Below, in pieces: positions 51,868 through 59,160 of a DNA stretch of 59,160 bases (its first letter is position 1; the number at the start of each line of letters is the position of its first letter). A model generated the notes under the pieces. The model ran no database searches. It saw only the letters and a list, made by a program, of their open reading frames with translations, and had not been told where the DNA came from. A program made the position numbers and the translations under genes. The DNA is from Pseudomonadota bacterium (GTDB taxonomy: Bacteria > Desulfobacterota > Desulfobacteria > Desulfobacterales > Desulfosarcinaceae): NCBI GenBank assembly GCA_023435265.1, contig JAEYRZ010000212.1, positions 1-59,160 on the forward strand, in the 5' to 3' direction.

Positions 51868-53331
51868 TCAAACGATCAGCCGGTTCCAGGCGGCATAGCG
51901 ATGCCGAATCAGCCCGCGGGGAATGCTCAGCCCGATCACCACGAGGCCGGCCGCGACGCTGCCGGCCGCCGCCGCGGCGGTGGCGCCTTCGAGAAGCCAA
52001 GGCGCGGCAAGCAGCCATATCCCGAAAAGCAGATTGATGAAGCGCAGCGGCCGGGCGACTTCCGCCATCGCGAGGACCGAAACCGTGATCATCAGCGATC
52101 CCATCAGGTGGTCGCTGTCGGCCATGGCGCCCTGAGTCCCGAAGATCAGCCGTGTGAACATCAGCCACACGCCGATGGCGCAAATCGCCGAAAGGGTCAC
52201 AGGCGCGTTGACCCCGCGCACCGCGAGGCGCGTCATCCGCCCCACGCCGCCGGCGAACTCGAGGCTTTCGTCCTTGCGCGCGCCGTCCATGGCGTCGCCT
52301 TTGAAGAAAGTGCGCCAGAAGGGTTTGCCGCGCCGGCGCGCGTCCTTCAGGAATTGCCCCATGGCCACCAGCTCGTCGAGCGCATACGGCATCATCACCA
52401 GCATCGCCAGCGCCTGCAGGAGGCAGAGCGTGCACCAGGTGCCGATGAAGATCGGCTGGGCGATGATGAAAAAGATGCTGACCGCGCCCAGGGGTACGAC
52501 CACGATGCCGAATCCGGCCACCATCCAGGGCATGGTGCGCCAACGCCGGGCATCGCCCATTACGGCCATCAGGAATTCGAGCATATAGGCCAGCACACCG
52601 ACCCCGGCGTCCGAGACCGGCCAGGCTTTGGACATCCGGGACGTGATGATGGCTTCGGTGCCGTTTTCACCGCCGTTGAAGAAAGGGTCCCAGGCATTGG
52701 CGATGTGCCCCAGCTGGTAGGCGGCCAGATAGCGGGCCAAAAAGATCCCGAAAATGGCGAGCGCGGCGATGGGCAGGCGCTGGAGCCAGGTCGAAGGATT
52801 GTAGTCCCATCCGGGCGGCACCTGGGCCTTCTGCATCATTCCGGACATGCTCATTCCCGGCATCATGGGCACCAGCACAGAGAACGCGATGACAAGGCCC
52901 CCGACCAGGAGGCCGTTGCCGTAGGCGGCCGGCGATGGCGTCCAGAACAGCAGCGGGGCGAACATGAGCCAGGTCCCCATAGCCGCGTTGGCCCACTGCG
53001 CCCAACTTTTGCGCAACAGCGAAAACACCGCGAAAGCAGCGATCAACGAACCGCTGAAGAGGTCGCTCCACGTCATCAGCAGGCTGCGGACGCCGACCTC
53101 CGGCAGATTGCATTCGCCGGCCAGCCGCTGCAGGTCGAAGTCGTTCGGACCGATGTCCAGATAGCCGAAAATGAAGGGTGCGGTCACGACCCACAGACCC
53201 AGAACGATGTTTGCGAAATGACACCAGAGCGTGGCGATGCGCCGGCGCTCCATCATCTTCATATGCGCTTCCATGCCCATGTCCGCTTGCATGGCGCCTT
53301 CGCGCATGTATTCCGCCTGGTGCTTCATCAT
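51868..53331 (-). CDS. Polytopic membrane protein with VKOR-like and SPW repeats
   Basis: A 487-residue protein with about 11 hydrophobic segments. Met-rich N-terminus; two SPW-like units (LWVVTAPFIFGY, TWLMFAPLLFW and LLFGIWLLAAPWLLEG near the end); a central segment with FIGTWCTLCLLQAL, a CxxC as in vitamin K epoxide reductases. It might exchange dithiol/quinone electrons or be structural. The paired SDR gene lies 19 bases upstream on the same strand. Confidence 0.75.
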   Translation of the reverse strand: MMKHQAEYMREGAMQADMGMEAHMKMMERRRIATLWCHFANIVLGLWVVTAPFIFGYLDIGPNDFDLQRLAGECNLPEVGVRSLLMTWSDLFSGSLIAAFAVFSLLRKSWAQWANAAMGTWLMFAPLLFWTPSPAAYGNGLLVGGLVIAFSVLVPMMPGMSMSGMMQKAQVPPGWDYNPSTWLQRLPIAALAIFGIFLARYLAAYQLGHIANAWDPFFNGGENGTEAIITSRMSKAWPVSDAGVGVLAYMLEFLMAVMGDARRWRTMPWMVAGFGIVVVPLGAVSIFFIIAQPIFIGTWCTLCLLQALAMLVMMPYALDELVAMGQFLKDARRRGKPFWRTFFKGDAMDGARKDESLEFAGGVGRMTRLAVRGVNAPVTLSAICAIGVWLMFTRLIFGTQGAMADSDHLMGSLMITVSVLAMAEVARPLRFINLLFGIWLLAAPWLLEGATAAAAAGSVAAGLVVIGLSIPRGLIRHRYAAWNRLIV

Positions 53332-53350
53332 CCTTCTCTTTGCGGCGGCA

Positions 53351-54394
53351 TCAACCTTCCACCTGTCTGCGCCGATCCATCCGCCTCCGGGCTGGGCGCG
53401 CCGGTCGGCTCAGGCTGTACAGCAGGGCTCCGGCCCCGACCGCAATAACGGTGGACAAGACCTTGTGCCGCACTGCCGTAGTGTAGAGGCTGCGCTCGAA
53501 GGTCATGGCATAGCCGCCCCGTTCGCGGAGTTCCTCCCCGGGCGCGTAGAGGGCACCGCGCTGGATCCCGGGTACCGGCTTGTCGGTCCGTTGCAGAAAT
53601 GGCATCACCTTGCCCATCACCTTGTCGGAGATCTTGGGCGCCAGGGTGCCCATGACGGTGAGCATCTTCCCTCCGGCCCCCACAACGGTCTCACGCAGGT
53701 CGTGCTCGGTTGCGTAAAGGATGGCCCGCGCCACCGTTTCGGGCGCATAGACCGGCGGCGGGTTTTTGCCCTCGACGCCCATGTAATTGCCCGCATGCTG
53801 CTTGTAGGGAGTGTCGATCGCGCCCGGCTTGATCAGCGTGACCGAGACCGGCGCCCCGTCCTGGGCCAGCTCCATGCGCAGGGCGTCGGTGAAACCCATT
53901 ACGGCGGCCTTGGATGCACTGTAAACACCCTGAATGGGAATGGCGCGCTCCGAGAGCGAGCTGCCGATGTTGATGAGCTTGCCGCCGCTCTTGCGCAAAT
54001 GCTCGCAGGCAATGCGCGAGCCGTACACCATGCCCCAGTAATTGGTTTCGAAAAGGCGCCGCTGGTCCGCGATCGAGACCTCCTCGACCTTGCCGTAAAT
54101 GGATACCGCCGCATTGTTGATCCAGGTATCGAAGCCGCCGAAGCGCGCCAGCGCCGCTTCAGAGATTCGGCGCACATCTTCCTCGCGGCCGACATCCGCC
54201 GGCACGGTCTCCACGGCCGCATCCCCGGATTCGAGTTCGGCTTTCAGCTGCTGCAGCGCATCTTCATTGCGCGCGGCCAGAACCAGCAGCGCACCCGCCC
54301 GGGCCGCCTTGCGAGCCGTCACCAATCCGATGCCGCTGGTCGCGCCGGTCAACACGATGATCTGTTCGCGCAGCGGTTTTAGTTTTACTTTCAC
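53351..54394 (-). CDS. SDR-family oxidoreductase with C-terminal membrane anchor
   Basis: A 347-residue short-chain dehydrogenase: GATSGIGLVTA (NAD(P) loop), NNAAVSIYG, catalytic IGSSLSE and YSASKAAVMG. After the domain (about residue 260) a basic region leads to a hydrophobic helix VLSTVIAVGAGALLYSLSR and a very basic tail. The classical DHRS7B-like SDRs are similar. Substrate unknown. It precedes the VKOR/SPW gene. Confidence 0.88.
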   Translation of the reverse strand: MKVKLKPLREQIIVLTGATSGIGLVTARKAARAGALLVLAARNEDALQQLKAELESGDAAVETVPADVGREEDVRRISEAALARFGGFDTWINNAAVSIYGKVEEVSIADQRRLFETNYWGMVYGSRIACEHLRKSGGKLINIGSSLSERAIPIQGVYSASKAAVMGFTDALRMELAQDGAPVSVTLIKPGAIDTPYKQHAGNYMGVEGKNPPPVYAPETVARAILYATEHDLRETVVGAGGKMLTVMGTLAPKISDKVMGKVMPFLQRTDKPVPGIQRGALYAPGEELRERGGYAMTFERSLYTTAVRHKVLSTVIAVGAGALLYSLSRPARPARRRMDRRRQVEG

Positions 54395-54683
54395 GATAGC
54401 CTCCTGGAATTGCGGATTTTGCAGCCTCCATCGAAACAGTAGGATTTGCGCCGGCTGCGCTCAATAAACGCCTGCCTTTATTCGGGCCGGAGAAAAACCG
54501 CAGGCCCGCATCAGACGGCCTTGCCGTCGATACCGATCCGGCACATCCGAACGCCTGTTTACTTCAGCTTTGCCGATAACCGGGAATTATATTGTCAGAC
54601 CTATTGTTTTCGTTCGGTATCTTGAGTACCATGCAGACATTAACAGAGTCCAAGTCCAGATCCCGTTGTTCCATAGGTGGAAA

Positions 54684-56861
54684 ATGCCCGGTGCCGGTCC
54701 TGTCGATCAAAGCAAAGCCAACGATCTTCTGATTCTTGAACTGAGAGCGCAGCTGGCCGCCAGGGAGCGGGAAATTTCCCGGCTGCGCACGACCAAGGAA
54801 TCCACTTTTCGGTCGCTGTTCGATCGCCTGCCGAAGGGGTTCGCGCTGCATGAAATCATCCTCGACGACGACGGCAAACCCGTTGATTACCGGTTTCTTG
54901 AGGTCAACCCGGCCTTCGAGCGGCTCACCGGCCTGAAGCACGAGGCGGTCGTCGGAAAAACGGCAAAAGCGGTCGTCCCGGGAATTGAAGCGTACTGGAT
55001 AGACACCTTCGGCCGCGTGGCCGTCGAAGGCAGCCCGGTCCGCTTCGAACAATATTCGGCCCCGCTGAGCCGCTGGTACCAGGTCTATGCCTACAATACC
55101 GCACCGGGCCGGTTTGCCGTCATTTTTACCGATATCACAGAGCGCAAGCGGTCTGAGGCCGAACTGAAAGACGCCAGTGGAAAACTGGCCTCCCAGATCG
55201 AAGAAAAAACCAGGGCCCTGGAACTGGCGGAACTGTCGGTCGAGCAGGAGCGAAAACGGCTCCGGGACGTGTTCGACATGCTGCCCGCCTATCTGATTCT
55301 GCTGTCCCCCGAATACAAGGTGCCATTCGCCAACCGCTATTTCGAGGATCGCTTCGGAAGGTCCTGCGGGCGGCGCTGCTACGAGTACCTGTTCCAGCGC
55401 TCGGCGCCTTGCGACGGCTGTGAATCCTTCAAAGTCCTGGAGACCCGGGCACCGCACCGCTGGGAGTGGATCGGACCGGACGGCCGCCATTACGACATCT
55501 ACGATTTCCCGTTTGCCGACACCGACGGTTCGCCGCTGGTCATGGAGATGGGAATCGACATCACGGAAAGAAAGAAGGCCGAGTCCGCGCTGCAGAAACT
55601 GAACCAGGAGCTGGAGCAGCGGGTCGCCCAGCGAACGGCCGAGCTGCGATCGAGCGAAAAACGCCTGCAACTGATGGCCGTGGTCGCGGAGCGGCTGCTG
55701 CGCGCCGAAAACCCTCAGACGATCATCCAGGATCTCTGCCGTCTCGTTATGGCGCACATCGATTGCCAATTCTTCTTCAATTATCTTGTCGAAGGACGTG
55801 GCGATCGGATGCTTCTCAACGCGTATGCCGGGATTCCCGCAGAGGCCGCAGCCGATATCGGGCGCCTGGATTTCGGGGCGGCGGTCTGCGGGTGCTTTGC
55901 ACGGGACAGAGAACGCATCGTCGCGCAGGATACCCGGAACAGCCGTGATCCGTTGACCGAACGCCTCAGAGCCTTAGGCATACAGGCGCTCTGCTGTCAT
56001 CCGCTGAGGGCGCATGACAAAACGATCGGAACCTTGTCCTTCGGGACCGCAAAGCGGCCGAAATTTACGGAAGACGAAATCGCGTTGATGAAATCGTTTT
56101 GCGACCAGGTATCCGTCGCTCTTCAGCGGCTCATGACGGAAAAAGAACTGCGCCAGCTGAATGAAACCCTTGAATGGCGTGTGGCCGAGCGTACGGAGAT
56201 CGCCGAAACCCGGTCAAAGCAGCTTCAATCCCTCGCCATCGAGTTGATCGAGGCCGAAGAAAAAGAACGGCGGCGGCTGGCCGGGCTCCTGCACGATGAC
56301 CTGCAGCAAATGCTCGCCGCGGCCAAGATGCAGCTGCAGCTCATATCGGCGGACGCGCAGCACGACCCCATACTGAGGAATGTCAGTGAGATACTGGAAG
56401 CATCCATCGCCCAATCCCGGCAGTTGTCGCATGAACTGAGCCCCGCGGTGCTGCAGACTTCCGGGCTGGTCGCAGCCTTGAAGTGGCTCGCCCGGCACAT
56501 GGGCCGCCAGTTCGGTTTCACCATAGAAACGGAAGTCTCGTTCGACCAGGAAATCGAGAACCCGCCGTTGAAAATTTTTATTTTCAGCGCCGTACGGGAG
56601 CTGTTGTTCAACTGCGTCAAGCATGCGGGTGTTAAGCGCGCGCGGGTCACCCTCTCCCAGGACCGCCGGAATCTCGTCACCCGGGTGATCGATGAGGGGA
56701 ACGGTTTTAATCCCGCAACCGTGAACGATCCCCAAAGAATCGCCGGACTGGGGATCCTGAGGATAAGGGAGCGCGCCCGTTTCATGGGTGGCGATTTAAA
56801 TGTGGAAAGTAGCCTTGGAAAGGGGAGCCGGTTTACACTGACCATCCCCATGCAGTCCTGA
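54684..56861 (+). CDS. PAS/GAF sensor histidine kinase (NarL type)
   Basis: About 725 residues: an N-terminal coil, PAS (about 40-160), coil, PAS with Cys-rich CGRRCYEY...CDGC (about 220-335), coil, GAF (about 375-530), HisKA_3 H-box EEKERRRLAGLLHDDLQQML and HATPase ending GLGILRIRERARFMGGDLNV. No membrane helix and no receiver. The Cys pairs in the second PAS might bind a metal. The GAF-kinase half closely matches that of the hybrid kinase at 46858. ATG at 54684 has AGGTGG upstream. Confidence 0.9.
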   Translation: MPGAGPVDQSKANDLLILELRAQLAAREREISRLRTTKESTFRSLFDRLPKGFALHEIILDDDGKPVDYRFLEVNPAFERLTGLKHEAVVGKTAKAVVPGIEAYWIDTFGRVAVEGSPVRFEQYSAPLSRWYQVYAYNTAPGRFAVIFTDITERKRSEAELKDASGKLASQIEEKTRALELAELSVEQERKRLRDVFDMLPAYLILLSPEYKVPFANRYFEDRFGRSCGRRCYEYLFQRSAPCDGCESFKVLETRAPHRWEWIGPDGRHYDIYDFPFADTDGSPLVMEMGIDITERKKAESALQKLNQELEQRVAQRTAELRSSEKRLQLMAVVAERLLRAENPQTIIQDLCRLVMAHIDCQFFFNYLVEGRGDRMLLNAYAGIPAEAAADIGRLDFGAAVCGCFARDRERIVAQDTRNSRDPLTERLRALGIQALCCHPLRAHDKTIGTLSFGTAKRPKFTEDEIALMKSFCDQVSVALQRLMTEKELRQLNETLEWRVAERTEIAETRSKQLQSLAIELIEAEEKERRRLAGLLHDDLQQMLAAAKMQLQLISADAQHDPILRNVSEILEASIAQSRQLSHELSPAVLQTSGLVAALKWLARHMGRQFGFTIETEVSFDQEIENPPLKIFIFSAVRELLFNCVKHAGVKRARVTLSQDRRNLVTRVIDEGNGFNPATVNDPQRIAGLGILRIRERARFMGGDLNVESSLGKGSRFTLTIPMQS

Positions 56862-56938
56862 CGTCCGGCCGGTGTCCACAGTCCGGCGGAAACCACTTGG
56901 TTCCCCTCAGGACTCCGGCAATCGATGATGGAGCCGAA

Positions 56939-57634
56939 ATGCAGAAAGAACCGAAGATCACAAGACGCAGATTCCTGGCCGCGGCCGGCGGCACCATCGT
57001 GAGCATCGGGCTGCCCGGCGTTTTCGTCACGCTTTCGGCCGCCCGGCAGAACGAGCTGTCCGCCCGGACCCGGCCGGACGGAAGACCCCGCCTTCCACCC
57101 GGACAGCGGGCGATCGAGAAGATCATGGATATGGGCGGCACGCCCGGGGACGCGACCGCCGGGAACTGGCGCCTGCGCATCTACGGCGAAGTGGAACAGC
57201 CGCTCGTCCTCTCCTATGCGGAGTTGCTCGGCCTCGAGCAAGTGCAGATCACCTGCGACATCCATTGTGTCACCGGCTGGACGCTGCTTGATTCCCGCTG
57301 GAGCGGCGTTCGCCTGGCAACGATCCTCGATCGGGTCAAGCCTCGAAAAAACGGACGCTTCGTCATCTTCGAGGCGGCCGCCGGCTATACCAGCAACATC
57401 CCGGCAAGCGAAGCCCGGAAGCAGGATGTGATTCTCGCGCACCACTTCTTCGGCGAGCCACTGCCGCCGGCCCACGGCGCCCCGGTGCGTGCCGTGGTTC
57501 CCGACCGCTACTTCTACAAGAGCGCCAAATGGGTGGAGGCTCTAAAAGTCACGGCGCACGACGAACCCGGCTATTGGGAACGCCATGGCTACCACAACGC
57601 CGCCGATCCGTGGAAGGAAGAACGGATCCAATAG
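56939..57634 (+). CDS. Tat-exported molybdopterin oxidoreductase (sulfite-oxidase/YedY fold)
   Basis: A 231-residue protein with Tat signal KITRRRFLAAAGGTIVSIGL, then WRLRIYGEVEQPLVLSYAEL and CDIHCVTGWTLLDSRWSGVR. The Cys in HCVTGW is the predicted molybdenum ligand. Length is shorter than SuoxA-type enzymes but fits the minimal oxidoreductase-molybdopterin domain. No cytochrome or membrane partner is adjacent. Start selected at MQKEPKITRRR. Confidence 0.87.
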   Translation: MQKEPKITRRRFLAAAGGTIVSIGLPGVFVTLSAARQNELSARTRPDGRPRLPPGQRAIEKIMDMGGTPGDATAGNWRLRIYGEVEQPLVLSYAELLGLEQVQITCDIHCVTGWTLLDSRWSGVRLATILDRVKPRKNGRFVIFEAAAGYTSNIPASEARKQDVILAHHFFGEPLPPAHGAPVRAVVPDRYFYKSAKWVEALKVTAHDEPGYWERHGYHNAADPWKEERIQ

Positions 57635-57711
57635 AGGCAGCAGTCTTCGCAGGATCCGCGCCGATTGGCCGCGCCTGGCGCGGATGGACACAAAGGGAAC
57701 TGGAGACAGGC

Positions 57712-58623
57712 ATGCCGACCGGCGCCTGCGGCATCGATTGCGATGTCTGCAAACTCAACCTGAAAGGGATCTGCTCGACGTGCGGTCCCGGCACCGACGA
57801 TGCGGCGGCGGCCAAGTCGGCCGCCCAGACGCACCTTCTGGGCGCCCCGTGCGCGATACTGGAATGCGCGCGGCTCAATCGGATCCGGCACTGCCCGGCT
57901 GATTGCGGCGCCTTCCCGTGTGACAATTTCAGAAGCGGTCCTTACCCGTTCAGCGAGGCTTTTCTGTCGATGCAGCAACGCCGTATGAATGATGCGCCCG
58001 CCGTCTATGCCCCCGACGGCTCCCATCTGGAAGTGGCCGACGCCCACTGGCGGGCCGCGGCCGATCGTACGCACCTGGATGTGTGCAATCTCACCTTTTT
58101 CGAACCGGACGGTCCGGGCCGGTTTCAGTTCCGGTTTCTCAATGCGCAGGTGCGCATCGATTTGAGCCGGCGAAGCCTGCAGCGGCCCGATGCCGCGGGG
58201 GCGTGGGCGCCGGTCAAAGATCCCCTCCTGACCTTGGCGGTCGTGATCTACCTGAAGAACATCCGGCAGTTGTACCCACTGGATCGGGACATCGTTTCGT
58301 CCGCCGAACTCAAGGAGGGCCATTTCTTTACCGGGCCGCATCGGTTTCGCACCGATCCGCTGCTCAACCGCTTCGGCCAGGATGTGGCGGGTTTCGAAAA
58401 GGCCTGCCGCGCTTTGGGCGGAACCCCCATGGCCATGGCCGATGCCGCCTTTCGACTTCTGCCCTTCCCGCGCTTGCCGCTTTACTTCCTGCTATGGACC
58501 GGAGACGAAGAGTTCAAGCCCCGCCTGCAGCTCCTCTTCGACCGCCCGATAGAATCGATCCTGCCGGCCGACGCCATCTGGGCGCTGGTCAATCGGGTGA
58601 CGATGGCGTTCGGCGAGGTGTGA
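57712..58623 (+). CDS. DUF3795-type Cys region plus DUF3786 domain protein
   Basis: A 303-residue protein. The Cys-rich start TGACGIDCDVCKLNLKGICS with later CAILECARLNRIRHCPADCG and FPCDNF resembles the DUF3795-like Cys pattern. The C-terminal part (about 120-300, VVIYLKNIRQLYPLDRDIVS and GFEKACRALGG) fits DUF3786. FeS or corrinoid association is suspected for such proteins but not proven. GGAG precedes the ATG at 57712. Confidence 0.75.
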   Translation: MPTGACGIDCDVCKLNLKGICSTCGPGTDDAAAAKSAAQTHLLGAPCAILECARLNRIRHCPADCGAFPCDNFRSGPYPFSEAFLSMQQRRMNDAPAVYAPDGSHLEVADAHWRAAADRTHLDVCNLTFFEPDGPGRFQFRFLNAQVRIDLSRRSLQRPDAAGAWAPVKDPLLTLAVVIYLKNIRQLYPLDRDIVSSAELKEGHFFTGPHRFRTDPLLNRFGQDVAGFEKACRALGGTPMAMADAAFRLLPFPRLPLYFLLWTGDEEFKPRLQLLFDRPIESILPADAIWALVNRVTMAFGEV

Positions 58624-58700
58624 ATCCCGGATCGCCGTTGCGCGCTTGCGGTTCCGGCACTAGACTCTGCGAGCGGCGCAGAAATCGAAAGGAACGACCA

Positions 58701-58847
58701 ATGAACCTGCGCGGCATGTTACGCAGACCCGCCCTGAATCAGCGGCAGTCCGGCAGCGAAGGTGGAGCCTGCATCGACGCACCGGCGCCAGCCATTGGCG
58801 CCATGCAGTCGGGATATGCGTATTCGACGCTGCCGCGGGAATCCTGA
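58701..58847 (+). CDS. Possible 48-residue protein before ligD
   Basis: MNLRGMLRRPALNQRQSGSE begins after AAAGGAA at a good distance and ends 4 bases before the ligD-type start. No domain is recognised, and a start this close to the next gene could be coincidental. Confidence 0.35.
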   Translation: MNLRGMLRRPALNQRQSGSEGGACIDAPAPAIGAMQSGYAYSTLPRES

Positions 58848-58851
58848 ATCC

Positions 58852-59160
58852 ATGGCCCTCGACGATTACCGCCGCAAACGCGATTTCGAGAAGTCGCCCG
58901 AACCGCAAGGGCAGGTCTCACCCAGTCCCTCCGGCCGTCTGTATGTCATTCAGAAACATGCCGCCCGCAGGCTGCATTACGATCTTCGCCTGGAGCTCGA
59001 TGGGGTGCTCAAGAGTTGGGCGGTCCCCAAAGGGCCGAGCCTCGATCCCAAGGAAAAGCGCCTGGCCGTCGAGGTCGAAGATCACCCTGTCGATTACGGC
59101 GGCTTTGAAGGCATCATCCCCGAGAACGCGTACGGGGCCGGGACAGTCATGGTCTGGGAT
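58852..59160 (+). CDS. ligD: LigD-type DNA ligase / 3'-phosphoesterase domain, partial
   Basis: The gene runs off the window. The 103 visible residues (MALDDYRRKRDFEKSPEPQG) contain YVIQKHAARRLHYDLRLELD, LKSWAVPKGPSLDP and HPVDYGGFEGIIPENAYGAG, the phosphoesterase module that opens most LigD non-homologous end-joining proteins. Whether a ligase and polymerase domain follow cannot be seen. Confidence 0.92.
   Translation, partial: MALDDYRRKRDFEKSPEPQGQVSPSPSGRLYVIQKHAARRLHYDLRLELDGVLKSWAVPKGPSLDPKEKRLAVEVEDHPVDYGGFEGIIPENAYGAGTVMVWD

Noticed and set aside
1..59160. tRNA, rRNA and riboswitch genes
   Set aside because: No cloverleaf with CCA-type ends, rRNA-like stretch or known riboswitch core was recognised by eye; a covariance-model search would be decisive.

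Overview
This 59 kb GC-rich window looks like the chromosome of an anaerobic Desulfobacterota (a sulfate-reducer or syntrophic type of deltaproteobacterium). The evidence is a class II (tungsten, AOR-type) benzoyl-CoA reductase locus, BamA/Oah-type ring hydrolase, Hdr/Mvh-type electron-transfer proteins, UGA-encoded selenocysteine, a DsrE-family protein and many NtrC- and NarL-type sensors. This is inferred from gene content; no rRNA or tRNA gene was seen.

Layout. (1) 1-1406, plus strand: end of a molybdenum hydroxylase large subunit, a ThiF/MoeB-like adenylyltransferase and a ThiS/MoaD-like sulfur carrier. (2) 1490-2281: an IclR regulator, then about 0.8 kb without a gene, a beta-helix lipoprotein and a broken phenylacetate-CoA-ligase-like gene. 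(3) 4989-21706, minus strand: the benzoyl-CoA cluster. In transcription order it holds an acyl-CoA ligase, SDR, dienoyl-CoA hydratase (dch), alcohol dehydrogenase (had), ring hydrolase (oah/bamA), thiolase, DUF35 protein, bamB, bamC, bamD, a DUF3795 protein, a double-headed HdrA (bamE-like) and MvhD-ferredoxin (bamF-like). It would cover benzoyl-CoA to 3-hydroxypimelyl-CoA and probably beyond. (4) 21892-26835, minus: livFGMH, a periplasmic binding protein and a stand-alone Fis helix-turn-helix, led by a near-perfect sigma-54 promoter. Next to them (27090-29977) is a PAS histidine kinase/NtrC-type regulator pair. (5) 30144-32068: amidohydrolase and alpha/beta hydrolase. (6) 32299-39739: mixed small genes (DUF2080, GNAT, UspA, CsbD, RAYT transposase, CBS), a divergent cysteinyl-tRNA-synthetase-like protein and a methyltransferase. 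(7) 39979-46129, minus: a peptide/opine-type ABC importer with fused ATPases. (8) 46858-59160: two paralogous PAS/GAF NarL-type kinases flanking a DsrE protein, a binding protein, a VKOR/SPW membrane protein and an SDR; then a Tat-exported molybdopterin protein, a DUF3786 protein and the start of a LigD-type protein.

The strongest observation is that three genes carry an in-frame UGA that exactly replaces a family-conserved cysteine and is followed by a bacterial-SECIS-like hairpin: the MvhD-like protein (Sec19), the HdrA-like protein (Sec75) and an ArsM/UbiE-type methyltransferase (Sec205). Standard gene calling would truncate or split all three. Other points of interest are a CysRS homologue that has lost two of the four zinc ligands, a sigma-54 promoter with an upstream palindrome beside its likely activator, and several palindromic or tandem repeat elements lodged between catabolic genes.
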